The notes below the pieces were generated by a model. The model made no database searches, was not told the DNA's origin, and worked only from the letters and a program-made list of their open reading frames with translations. A program made the position numbers and the translations under genes. Shown one piece after another: positions 46,601 to 58,580 of a stretch of DNA of 64,000 nucleotides. Numbering within the stretch: the first letter of the stretch is position 1; every line of letters begins with the position of its first letter. This DNA is from Hibiscus mutabilis (lineage: Eukaryota > Streptophyta > Magnoliopsida > Malvales > Malvaceae), in assembly GCA_019671005.1 (NCBI GenBank), contig CM033723.1:17561254-17625253 (forward strand), read 5' to 3'.

Positions 46601-47058
46601 TTTGGCTGAGGAGAGAATAGAGGGAAAAAGTTGAGAAAATGACGTGATTTTTGTTTTAGAAAGTAATAACTAACTTTTTAACAAAATTCTCTTTAATTAC
46701 TAATTAAAACACATGTTAAAATATGTCAAATTAAAGGAGAAACCATCAGAAACCAATTGGTAAAATAGCTCCTTAAAGATTCTAAGTATTTAACCTTTTC
46801 ATTTTAGTCACTAGGAAATCACAATTTTCAAAACTTTTATTTTGGTCACTAACCAAAATGCCCATGTTCCAAAACTCGTTTTACAAAATCGATATCACCA
46901 TTATTAAATACATAATTAATAATGATTTTAGAGCATTTTTCCATAATTTTTCCAACATCAAAAATATATGATCCCGAAACCGACTCGAATTCTACTCCGA
47001 TCCACCGGACCGTCTAATAAACCACCAAACCGCTAAGCCCTAAAACCGGGGCGTTACA
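43610..47058 (-). mobile_element. Chromovirus 2, complete 3' LTR
   Basis: On the minus strand it starts TGTAACGCCCCGG at 47058, just after the polypurine tract, and ends at 43610 with GGGGGTTACA. At 3.45 kb it is long, as in Tekay/Del elements. The part 43610-44260 matches the truncated 5' LTR at 52000-52655. It contains decamer array 5 and, near 45250-45370, repeated phrases such as CCGTATAAACCCCTCAAC. No gene is seen in it. Confidence 0.85.
44035..44375. repeat. RTAYCGRTAY decamer array 5
   Basis: GTACCGATAC at 44040 and 44337, GTACCGGTAC at 44156 and 44251, GTATCGGTAC at 44357, plus variants such as GTACCAATAC (44060) and GTATCGATAT (44106). Confidence 0.85.
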
Positions 47059-47070
47059 ACTCTCCCCCAC
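47059..47070 (-). other. Polypurine tract of chromovirus 2
   Basis: Minus strand GTGGGGGAGAGT immediately precedes the 3' LTR start. Confidence 0.85.
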
Positions 47071-47097
47071 TTAAGAAATTTCTTCCTCGAAATTTAC

Positions 47098-50000
47098 CTA
47101 GAGGAAACAGTGCGGAAACTGCTTCACCATATCAGTCTTGCGTTCCCACGTGGCCTCCTCAACACCGCGATGCTTCCACAACACCTTAACCAGCTCGACT
47201 ATTTTGCCACGTAGCACCTTACTACTGGTATCAAGAATCTTTACCGGTTCTTCATCGTAAGATAGGTTCGATCTCAACTCAATCTCCTCCACCGGCATAG
47301 CATGCGATGGATCCGACCTATACCTCTGCAACACCGAAACGTAGAACATATCATGAATCTTTCCCAACTTTGGAGGTAGCCTCAAACGATACGCAACATG
47401 ACCCACACACTCAATAACCTCGTATGGTCCAATGAACCTCGGGCTAAGCTTCCATTTTCACCCAAAACGCAACACCTTTTTCTAGGGCAACACTTTCAAA
47501 AACACTTTATCACCCACAACATACTCTATATCCCTACGCTTCAAATCCGCATAGGATTTCTGGTGATCTGCAACTGCTTTTAAGCGCTCACATATCAACT
47601 TTACCTTTTTGGTTGTGCCTTTCAAAACATTGGGCATCGACACAAACTTTTCCCCAGCTTCTATCCAACATACGGGCGTACGACATCTCTTGCCATACAA
47701 CGCCTCATAAGGTGCTATCTGTATGCTAACTGTTATTGTAAGCAAACTCTACCAACGACAACTACTTCTCCCACGTTCCCTGGTACTTAATAACACAACA
47801 CCTCATCATATCCTCGAGAAACTGAATCACGCGCTCCGACTGGCCATTCGTTTGAGGATGATACGAGGTACTGAAATTTAACTGGGTTCCCATAGCATGA
47901 TGCAAACTCAGCCAAAACCTTACGGTGAACCGCAGATCCCTATTCGAAACTATAGATTTGGGCACTTCGTGGCAAACACACAATCTCAGAGATATACAAT
48001 TCAGCCAACTTATCCAAAGTATACGTAGTATGCACTGGCACAAAATGCGCACACTTCGTAAACCGATCCAGAATCACCCAAATGGAATCGTTTTTGGTCG
48101 GCGTCAAAGGCAGCCCAGACACGAAATCCATGATGATTCTGTCCTACTTCTATTCCAGTATTCTCAACGGTTGCAACAACCTGGAAAGAAACTGATGCTC
48201 AGCCTTTACCCGCTAACAAACTATACACCGAGCAACGAAATCAGCCACATCCCTTTTCAGTCCAACCTAATAGTACTCCTCTTCAACCCTCGATATATTT
48301 TAGTACTACCGGGATGCATAACGAAAGGACTAGCATGTGCCTTAGTCAAAATAGTATGCCCCAACTCTTCATCCTCAGGCACCACTATTCGACCTTTGAA
48401 ACACAACACCCTATCATCGTAGAAATGAAAATTCATAGGATTTTCATCCCTGATATCTTCCACATGAGGTACCAAACTCCCATCATACGGTTACTTCTCT
48501 TTAATCATCCGCGACAAGGACGGCTTCACTTGCAACTCGGCCAACAAACCCCCGTCATTCGTCACACTTAACCGAGCAAACATGGCTCTCAACTCTACAG
48601 CCGCTTTTCTGCTCAAAGCATCCGCCACAATATTGGCTTTCCCCGAATGATACTCAATGGTCAGATCATAATCCTTAAGCAACTCCAACCATCTACGTTG
48701 CCTAAGATTCAACTTTTTCTGTGTCATCAGATATTTCAAACTCTTATGATCCGTATAAACCACACATTTCTCACTATAAAGGCAATGCCTCCAGATCTTC
48801 AAGGCAAACACAACCGCTGCAAGCTCAAGATCATGAGTAGGGTAGTTACATTCATGCACTTTCAACTGCCTAGATGCAGGAGGCTAAGGTAGTGGCTCTT
48901 GTATCAATACACAACCAAGCCTAACATACGACACATTACTATAAACAATAAACTCCTTCCCCGATTCTGGATGAACCAAGACTGGAGCTCGCGCCAAGGC
49001 TTCCTTCAACCTTTCAAAAGCTCGCTGCCTATCTCCTGTCCACTTAAACCGAACATTCTTCTGTAGTATATTTGTTAACGGAGCTGCCAAACAGGAGAAC
49101 CCTTCCACAAACCTTCGGTAGTAACCCGCCAAACCAAGGAAACTCCTAACCTCCGTCACAGACTTAGGCTCCTTCCAACTCATTACAGCCTCAACCTTAT
49201 GTGGATCGACATGTATTCTTTCGGCCGACACAACATGCCCGAGAAATACAACTTCCTTAAGCTAGAACTCACATTTGCTTAACTTATCATAAAGGTGATT
49301 AACCAACAGCGTCTGAAGCATAATTCTCAAATGTCTATCATGATCCTCTTCGGTGCGGGAGTACAAAAGGATATCGTCGATAAACACAACCACAAACTGG
49401 TCCAAAAACTCACGAAACACTCGGTTCATCATGTTCATAAAAGCAGTTGGTGCATTGCTCAAACCAAACGGTATCACAAGAAACTCGTAACGCCCGTACC
49501 TCGTATGAAAGGTTGTTTTGGGCACATCCACCTTCTTCACCTTTAACTGGTAGTACCCTGACCTCAAATCTATCTTGGAAAACACTGAGGCTCCCATGAA
49601 CTGATCAAACAAGTCATCTATCCGCAGTAAGGGATACTTGTTCTTTATTGTCAACTTATTCAACTGACGGTAATCTATACATATCTGCAACGTACCATCT
49701 TTCTTATTAATAAACAGCACCGGCGCTCCCCATGGTGATATACTGGGTCTAATGAACCCACAGTCAAGCAACTCCTGCAACTGTGTTTTCAACTCTTTCA
49801 ATTCCTTCGGAGCCATGCGGTACGGAGCAATAGATATTGGTTTCGTACCCGTAAAGACCTCGATGCCAAACTCTACCTCACGGTCATGTGGCAACCCTGG
49901 TAATTCCTCCAGAAAAACACCTAGAAACTCACATACGGTGCGAACATCCTGCACCTTCAACTCCTTTGACCCAAGATTCATAATATAGGCCAAATAAGCC

Positions 50001-51709
50001 CGACATCCCGAATCCAACATTCGACTTGCTTCCAAAGTCGAAACAACATTAGACAAAAACTTGGCATTTTCACCAACAACCACCACCTCATAATCATCCG
50101 ACAACCTCAAGAATATTCGTTTGGTCTCAAAATCCACCACAGCCCGATGTTCGATCAACCAATCCATACCCAGAATCACATCAAAACCATAGAATGGTAA
50201 CTCCATCAAGTCCACGGCAAACACATGTCCCTAAACCATCAGTGAACACCTATAATACAACCTCCTAACAACGACTGTCTCCCCAAGAAAACTAGTCACT
50301 CTAACACCTACATTAAGGATTTCAACGGATATATCAAGCAACTCAACATGCTTACTCAAAATGTATGAATAAGTAGAACTAGAATCAACCAACAAATACA
50401 ATGACAAAGACTGTAGGGTAAAAGTACCTGCAATCACATCGGTGTCATTGCGACCCTCGCGGTACGTATACACCTTAGTCGGTCTACCTCCCTTAGGCTG
50501 GATAGCAACAGTATGAGCCACAGTCCTCTGTCCCCCATCTCGACACTAGAACGGTCTGCGACCACGACCACAACCCTGTTGCGGAGCAACAACAGGTGCA
50601 ACACCCTGCCCACCTCGAGCTAACAACGGACAATCACGCCTTTGATGGTCGCCTAACCCATAACTCCAACAAGCATTAGCCACCACAGGCGCAGGTGCCT
50701 AACCCTCACTGGCCAAACGCGGGCAATCTCGCCTCAAATGATCTCGAGATCCACAAACCCAATAAGTGCTAAACGAGGCTCTAACCTGGGAACCCTGCCC
50801 CAGGACTCCATGTCCCACAACACCTCCGCCATGCCTCAGCTCCAGGCAAAACCTCCTGTCACGGTGCCTCTTGGCCTGACCATCGCTATAACCTGAATCA
50901 ACAGCTCTCTTACCCGAGCTAGAACCTCGCGATCCAGATGCCAAACCCAAAATTTGCTCTACATCCTTGGCTCGCAAAACCAACACATCAAAGTTGGTGT
51001 AATCAGCAGCAAGCATGCATGTCTTAACATCCTGCACAAGCCCATAGCGGAAACGATCACATCGAGTACGCTCGTCAGGAACCAACTCAGGTGTATACTG
51101 ACTCAACCTTATGAACTGTACCTCGTACTCCGCAACAGACATATTGTCTTGCACCAAAGCCATAAACTCACGTTTTTTCTCGTCCTGGTATTAGACTCCC
51201 AAAAATTTCTTTCGAAATGCTTCGCAAAAGAACTCCCAGGTCACATCCTCGGTCGCCATACCGAATATCGTGGTAGTCCACCATGTATAAGCATCACCCT
51301 GCAATAGGGAAACAACACAGCCCAGCTTACGAGCATCGGTGCACCCCATCTGACCCAGTATCCTCTCAGTATTGGCCAACTAACCCTCGAAGGCCTCAGG
51401 TAACAAACCTCAGAACTCAACTCCGCCCAAACTACGAAGACGCTCAAGCGGCAAACCTTGCCCCTCAACCAGTGGTGCTGGCACACGAACACCCACAACT
51501 GCTGCCTGAAAAGCACTCGTCATGGCATGTATCAACGGTGCCATATCACCCATCCCTGGCCCAGCCGGTGCAGGTGGCACTTGTTTAACTTCCTCCGGTG
51601 GATTAGGTGGGGGTGGTGGTAACCCTCTAGGAGGTAAAACTTCTCATTCAGCATCCTACCCAGTGGCAGCAACAATTGTACCCGATCGCAACTCTCTCAT
51701 CGATCCCAT
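47098..51709 (-). pseudogene. Chromovirus 2 gag-pol (decayed), Tekay/Del-like
   Basis: Minus strand, from ATG at 51709 (MGSMRELRSGTIVAATG then a stop). Gag includes LLQGDAYTWWTTTIFG (51191-51379) and RLSQYTPELVPDERTRCDRF (50699-51163). The zinc knuckles YWVCGSRDHLRRDC and CWSYGLGDHQRRDC have each lost a cysteine. Protease has LVDSSSTYSYI where DSGST is usual. Reverse transcriptase (49262-50224) is an intact stretch: CIDYRQLNKL, KIDLRSGYYQLKV, IPFGLSNAP and the catalytic VVFIDDILLYS. RNase H (48491-49231) has YTDHKSLKYL. Integrase (47482-48475) has SNRDLRFT where SDRD is usual, and YHPQTNGQSERVIQFLEDMM. A chromodomain ends it (47098-47406: EPVKILDTSSKVLRGKIVEL, VEEATWE). Several stops and frameshifts make it inactive. 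Plus-strand frames here are antisense shadows. Confidence 0.9.
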
Positions 51710-51981
51710 TGTGCTAAAATATATCTAAGGCATGATAATCATTTCAAAACAAAACATTCAGGCCAGCCTCAAGCAAGGATCCAAGACTTTCATTTCAAAA
51801 ATCAAAACTTTTTAGACTATAATAATAAGGCAATGGGTACCCCCAAAACTTCCCCAACATAGCATACAACAACCAACATTCATATATCAATCACCATGCA
51901 TATCATCCAACGTACATACAACAATCACCGTACAAATCAAACATGACAACAACACAACAACCTCCCAAACGAACCAAACCT

Positions 51982-51997
51982 GGCTTTGATACCACCA
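51982..51997 (-). other. Primer-binding site of chromovirus 2
   Basis: Minus strand TGGTATCAAAGCC lies a few bases inside the 5' LTR end, close to the initiator-tRNA-Met type. Confidence 0.8.
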
Positions 51998-51999
51998 AA

Positions 52000-52655
52000 T
52001 GTAACCCCTTGACCCAGCCTAGATGCCCAACCGAACCAATGAGGGTACATTAGGTTTGCCGTAGCAAACCAAAGAGATACAACAATACATTGTCCATTTT
52101 TTCCTTTTTATCTTATCTAGATGCCAATTATTAGCCCTACATGTTCATGCGGACATCAGGTGCAACCCCAACTCAACCGGGCATCAGTTTGACATCCAAT
52201 TGACCACATTTGCAATTTAGGGACCGAATTGCAATTACAGAAAATTTCAAGAATAAAGCTCATTTTTAAGTTACCAACTTTTATTTAGTCAGGTTCCAAA
52301 CTTTCATCTCAAATTTCAGCTCAATCCGATCATTCTATCGCATACAATCGCATTGACAAGATTCAGGGACTAAATTGCAAAAAAAAAGCAAAACTGCCCA
52401 AAGTGACAATAACAAAAATAACGGTCATCCGTACCGATACGGGTAAACCCGTACCGATACGAATTGAAAATCCTGTTTCGGTACACCTCCATACTGTATC
52501 GATACACCTAACTAAAATACCGAAGTTTTGAAAACGTTGATGATCATACCGACACGACTCTCTGGGCGTTTCGGTACACGGATTTGGGACGAAAAAGTTG
52601 ATTTCCAGCCCGTATTAAAATACTCCTTGCTGTACCATTACGCTAAGACCAAAAA
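52000..52655 (-). mobile_element. Chromovirus 2, truncated 5' LTR
   Basis: Plus view starts TGTAACCCCTTGACCC. It matches 43610-44260 of the 3' LTR and then stops at about 52655, so only the last fifth of the LTR remains. Decamer array 6 (GTACCGATAC at 52431 and 52451) lies in it. The pseudouridine synthase start codon is about 190 bases further on. Confidence 0.85.
52425..52640. repeat. RTAYCGRTAY decamer array 6
   Basis: Counterpart of array 5 in the 5' LTR. Several decamers have changed since insertion, for example GTACCATTAC at 52633 against GTACCGGTAC at 44251. Confidence 0.75.
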
Positions 52656-52846
52656 GGTGTATGGGATTTTTTAGAGAATTTTGGACTGATTTCAGACTCG
52701 TTAATCTATTATTTCTGTTTCGATTACAGTTTTCATTGCGAAAGCGGTAGGAATAATAGTTGCAATTATTATTTTAGTACGTTGTCGTTTTCAAAATCGA
52801 GTTACCCTAGTTTTGTCTACTTCTTCAGCGTAGATAATTCAAAAAA
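52656..52846 (+). promoter_or_regulatory. Remaining 5' region of the pseudouridine synthase gene
   Basis: About 190 bases separate the truncated LTR from the ATG. No clear TATA box is seen. The gene's original upstream region has been replaced or displaced by chromovirus 2, so core promoter and 5' UTR must lie here or within the LTR. Confidence 0.45.
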
Positions 52847-55800
52847 ATGAAAAGAACCAGAGACGAAACTGTAGGAGAAGGAAAGGACGAGAAAAACAAA
52901 AGGAAAATGGAGATTGTTTGGCAAACTCCTGCTCATTCTGCTCAGAAACAAGATTATATTTTTCACAAGGGTAAATTATTTTTCTTACTAAAAAAATCAG
53001 GTATTTTTCATTAGATTAATCAAAAAATTAGGAGCTCAAGTTTTTGGCGGGATTTTGACAGGGAAGCGCCATGTACGACCTTACTACTTTGAGTTCGTCT
53101 CTCATGTTAGTTTCTCTATTCCCTCTATCTGTTTTTCCCTCTGATTTTAGGTGGTAGCAACTCTTTTAAACCCTAATTTTGCTTATCTAATAAAAGAACA
53201 CGTCATTGATTGTTGATTTTGTTCAGGTTAATAAGCGATGGGAGGGTAAAACAATTGTGGATTTGTTTGCTCAAGAGTTCAGAGGCCGATCTAGAGATTA
53301 CTATGTAATTCATCATTCTTTTAAGTTACATGAATGTTTTCTTTTCATATTCGAAAGGATTTATTGGGATGGAAGGGAAATGCCAAATCTATTTCATTTT
53401 CTTACAATTGCTTAGTTTGTATTAATTAATTGATATGTGTTGCAAGTTTCTAGCAAAGACCTTTATTGGATTTTCTTACAATTGCTTCCTTTACCTATAA
53501 TTTGCATATGTTTACATGTTTACCTTCTCTGTTATTTTGGAATAATTATTGCAGGAGAGTGCTGTCAAATGTGGACGGATACAAGTGGATGGAGAGAATG
53601 TACCTGTTTCTTACATAGTGAAACGATGCCAGAAGATTAGCCACTTCTTACACAGGTTCATCACATTTCACATTCAATGCCTGATCTTATTGAATTCACT
53701 GAATGTTAAAACAATTTTTTTTTTTTTTTGGGGGGTGTTTGAGGGTGAATAATATTGCAAGGAAGAGTTGTGTTTTGTTCATAGATACATTGTTGTGAAA
53801 TCTTATGAAGTTATAATATTTTCTAGTTTCTTTTGACTTCTCTTTAGTTTTTGTATGATCTTTTTAAATTATTTTTTTTCTTTTTTGGTGCTTTATTATT
53901 TCATTTTGAAGTTGTGAAACTTGTAATTGATTCTGCAAAGGATGTAGGCATGAACCGCCAGTGATGGCTTGGGATGTGGATATTCTTCAAAATGAACCTG
54001 ATGTACTGACAGTTTGCAAACCTGCATCTGTTCCTGTAAGTCTTTTGAGAAGTGTACCTCTTTCAATTTTATTAGTCCGTATGATTGCTGGGGCGTCTAT
54101 AATGTGCTTATTGATTGGATGAGGAGAGAAGGAACTTTTCTTCCTTCTTATCATATGATATCAGTGACTTTCCCTTCTTCAATTTTAAATTAATTTTGTA
54201 ACTTTTTGTAGGTGCATCCATGCGGTCAATATCGTAAAAACACAGTTCTGGGTATTCTCCAAGCAGAGTATGGGTTGGCTCCTTTGTATCGTATCCAAAT
54301 CTAACAATATATGGTGCAAATATTTCATTGTACATTATGGCTACTTTTATAATTTGTATGTGCAAATTAATCCTATTTGCAGTTTTCTTTTTGGCAAAGT
54401 TTTGAAAGCAGAGTTTTCTACCTTTTCCTTGACATTATCATCCCAGCCATTCATAGACTAGATCGTCTGGTCTCAGGACTGCTTATCATGGCCAAAAATC
54501 CAGCTAAAGCTGACATTTTTAGACAACATGCAAGTCTTCTGCTTTTATATGTATTTATTTATTTGTGTGTAGGCCGACTTTTTGCTTAAAACTTGTTACT
54601 ACTGTATTGATAATCTGGAATCACAAACAACTGTCTATTACATCCTTTTCCATTTGATATGGTTATCTAAAATTGTTTTAGCAACATGGCTACATGTTGT
54701 GCAATAATGCATGATTTGGTAGAATGATATCTGGGACACTAGCTGTTCTGTTCATCAAAGATAAAAATTCATTGCTTTATCAATATGCTTGATCTGGAAA
54801 TTTGAGACTTTTTACATAATGAGACATTTCATTTTAATCTGAATGTTATGATTGCAGACAAATTTTATTAAGTGCATAGATACTCTAAGAGGTTTTTTTT
54901 GGCTAAATTGGATAATTTGCCAAGCAAGTTTGACCTTTTCTTTTTCTTTGGTTTCTTTACATAACAATAAGTGATGAGTAATTCCCGATCTTCTTCTACC
55001 CCCCTGAAAAAAAAAATAAAAGTAAAACACTTTTTTTTTTTTCTTTTAGTAAAGTTGTGCTTGCTTGCTATCTTAAGGTAACCATATTCAGAAACTTTTC
55101 ATGCGAATCTTGCAATAATTAACTTGACTTTTTTCAGCCTTGTAGGCTGCTAGTAATCTGAAAAGTGAAATAACATTTAGTTGAAGACAAAATATTCGTC
55201 ATTCAATTAGTTATTGATGTTTTAGTGGGATCTGGTATGACAACAAATTAATATCATTAGTTAAATACTTCTGTGCAGTCCTCTCATGATGCACAGAATT
55301 TTCCCATTTGACTTCTGTGAAGATTTTCTTTTTCAGCAAGTTGTTGATGCCAATGTAGATTACAATGCTAGAGAGGGAAGGAGCACTGCAGAGGTAAGTG
55401 TTTTCCTTCTGCATGTGCTGATGGTATTATAGTTGTGTGTTTCTTTTATGCTTCTCTGATTCTAGTTGATGTAAACCTTGTGCAAGACAGATACAAAGGA
55501 AAATAAGGCCAGTTTTGTTATTAATGTTCACATGTATATTTACTGCAAGCTTATACATTGCACCCCACTACTTTCTTTCTTTAGTGATGATTTGTATGTT
55601 AGACATATTCATGGCCCAGAATATTCAAAATTTCCGGTGCTTAATACATGTTCAAAATTAAATACTACCCCTTTTAGTGATTTTCTTTAAATGGCACGCT
55701 AGTAGTGCCATTAATTTATTTTTTAACATTCTGTTTGATTTAATCACAGTGGTGTTTCTCATTATTGTTAATCAAATTAAAACTCGAGGCTTTTCTACTA

Positions 55801-58580
55801 CTAGTCATTTTCTTTGAACGACTCAATAAAGCTGTGGGTGATCCATAAATCTTTGTACTGCTAATTATGTAGAGACTTATCCTTCTCTAAGGTTGAAAGT
55901 TTCACGAGGTTTCTGAGGATGTTTCTTATCCATTAGTTTATGATCTGATGAGAGATTTATCCAATTAGGAGAAAGTGGTTTGTGGTTGTGCTAAATCATA
56001 GATTTTCTGTTTTATTCAGGTTGGCATTTCTAATGGTGATACTACCTTGAAGGGAAAGGCTGCTTGTACAAAGTTTACTAGAATTAGCACCAATGGGACA
56101 CATAGCATTGTCTTGTGTGAACCAATTACTGGCCGAACTCACCAAGTAAGATCACACAGAAAATAATAAGCAACTTCTGTTAACACCGGTAAAGGAGATT
56201 TTTGTAGTTGTTTTAGTGGACAGAAGATGCTTTTGGATATTTATCTCTACACTGGGTCACTTCTAAAATTATGTTATATGTAGTTATTTTCTATTTCAAC
56301 ACTTTGGCATTCTCAATTGGCTTTTAAAGTTTAAACTGTTTGCTACAACTTCATGTCTTGGGAGGGCTCTTACTTTCATGTCTTTGTCAATTTAGAAAAT
56401 TGCTTGAATTTGTCACTTCTATAATGAACTTAGTTTTGATTTATGTCCTCCTCTAGTTAAGTAATACACGTATCTTATTATTTAGGTTTGTTAGTTACAT
56501 TACTAGATTCCTGCATCTTTTTATAAATAGTTTTGCATTTGTCATTTCCAATAACTGCATATTTTTCTGACTATTTTTTTTCCATTTGTAGATTCGTGTG
56601 CATTTGCAGTTTACAGGCCATCCAATAGCCAATGATATGCTTTACCTTTCAAACAATGTTGTTGATCGCTCTACTTTAGGAACAACTGCTGATAGAGCTG
56701 CCACTCTTTCTGGCAGCTCTCCTGAAACCATTTGTGAGAATCATAATGAAGAATACAAGTACTGTAGTGAAGATTTCAGCATCGATCCCATGTGTACACA
56801 CTGTCCTAGTTTAGCTCCAAACGGGTAAGACACTTGTGATCACATATGTTCAATATAATCATTCAGTTCTATCATCAATGCTTCTTAATAAGGCCTAGTT
56901 ATTTAGTTTTTCTTTTTTTTGACAAATGCCTTAGTTATTTAGTTGTCTTATATTTTCAGTTTTCCCATAGTTATTTTGGCAAATTGCTTACAAATATTTT
57001 TACATTTAACTTCTTGATACTTGGTCATGCCATGACAACATCATAGGACTAAGGACTCCATAAAAAAATGTGCTACTCATTATGTGAAGTACAAAATGTA
57101 AATACAGAAAATGATGTGATGTCTTAGAAAGAATCTACTGCATGGCTTGTAACCGTGTTAAAAATTTGGTTCTTTAGAGTATTGAGTGCCTCTTATTCCT
57201 TTTGATTATTATTGGCCAGATATAATTACCATGTGTGGAAAATTCAACATTGACGATTATTCATTCTGAAAATTACTTGATATCTGATAATGGTAAATTA
57301 TGTTGTTGATAATATTTCTGAATATAGAAAATTAATGTTTTAACAATAAAAGAAAACAATCTCCAGCCATTTCAAACAGTTTACTATTATCAGGTGTCAT
57401 ATGAGTGATTAACTAAGCTCCATTTATTATTCATTAAAATTATATGAAGTTGGCCTTAGAACGAGCATAAACCTTAAAAAAAATTCTTTACCTTTTATAT
57501 TTGAGGTTTAATTAATAAGGTAGAAAGCCAGGCAAACTACAAATAAGCAGTGGTCGTTCTTAATGCTAGCTATTCCCATAGTGTTTGTTGTGAGCTGAGA
57601 TTTGTACTTTAAACAGCAATAACTATTAAATTCACTAGTCAATCATGTTTTATTTTATTCAAATTGATTTAATAATCATATTTGAAACTGTATTTGCTTT
57701 AATTTGTTTTGCTTTGATGTCTTCTGACCGCTTTTTCCTATCCCATGAAGATTTTGCATGCAAGGGTCTCCTAATTGCATCTATTTAGAAATAAGATATG
57801 GTACTAATTTCTGCATCCGTTATCATACAATATTTTTCCAGCTAGTTACAAACAGAAGAAGAAAAAACCGAGAACTCTAGAAATAGATAAAGATGGGAAA
57901 TCATATCCTCAGGACCTCAACGCATTTTGTAGTCCATCATCTATAGGTTTTGTATCTTCTAGGTAGTATTAATGTAGGAGAAAAGTAAGCTGGTGGATTA
58001 AGTCGGTGAATGTGTTATCTTTCATTCAAATATTTCTTTATTAGGCTGCTTCTTGCTGTTACACATTATAATGTAGAAGGTACTTTGTTTCAGTAGAAGA
58101 GGTTAGTAAATGACTTGACATGTAAACTTCGGTCTCGCCTAAGTCTCAAGGTGGTTTGCCAAAACTATCATTCTTGTTTAAATGTGAATCATTGTTAATA
58201 AAAGTCGGCGGGCTTGGAAATTAGAATGTGTTTTTGTACCAAGCACATTTAGATACAAGAAGAGACAGGACGTTAGGAGCAGATATATGCCTGAGACGAG
58301 CATAGTGATATATTTGTAGGATCATTCTTATAATCATGTCCAAATATGTGTCGAACATAAATGTCAGATACTGATACTTTAAGATAAAATCAGGAGTCTG
58401 GGTGATAAAGTATTTTAAGTACAGAATCTCATAGCTCTACTTTTAACCATCTCTGATCATTATTGTCTTTATGGCAGGTATGACGGGCATGAGGAAGGAT
58501 TATGGCTACACTGTGTACGGTACACTGGCCCAGAATGGGTTTATGAATGCCCATATCCTGACTGGGCATCACTAAGTTAA
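52847..58580 (+). CDS. RNA pseudouridine synthase, RluA family (RNA pseudouridine synthase 7-like)
   Basis: Eleven exons can be joined by GT-AG introns except one: 52847-52970, 53062-53105, 53227-53304, 53555-53655, 53948-54035, 54212-54290, 54447-54529, 55337-55393, 56020-56145, 56592-56824 and 58478-58580. The product is about 371 residues. It isomerises uridine to pseudouridine in RNA. An S4-like N-terminal part (VNKRWEGKTIVDLF, GRIQVDG) is followed by the catalytic motif HRLDRLVSGLL (D177), then GRTHQIRVHLQFTGHP near 256-271 and a cysteine-containing C-terminal region (DPMCTHCPSL, YECPYPDWASLS). The stretch that should lie between exons 7 and 8, about 22 residues including the conserved K.Y.A.V.G motif II, is absent from the 808-base intron. 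That intron starts with GC (CAT|GCAAGT). The model stays in frame but may not be active. It resembles Arabidopsis RNA pseudouridine synthase 7 (recalled, not searched). Confidence 0.88.
54530..55336 (+). other. Intron 7 with GC donor and no motif II exon
   Basis: The 807-base intron begins GCAAGT and ends TTTTTCAG. By homology it should contain or be interrupted by an exon for roughly IEGGMVxKxYIAKVxGVFPEDE-like sequence; reading all frames shows none. The rest is AT-rich with poly-T and poly-A runs near 55010-55042. Confidence 0.6.

Noticed and set aside
47925..48422. 165-residue plus-strand frame
   Set aside because: Antisense shadow of the chromovirus 2 integrase, whose minus-strand domains are recognisable.
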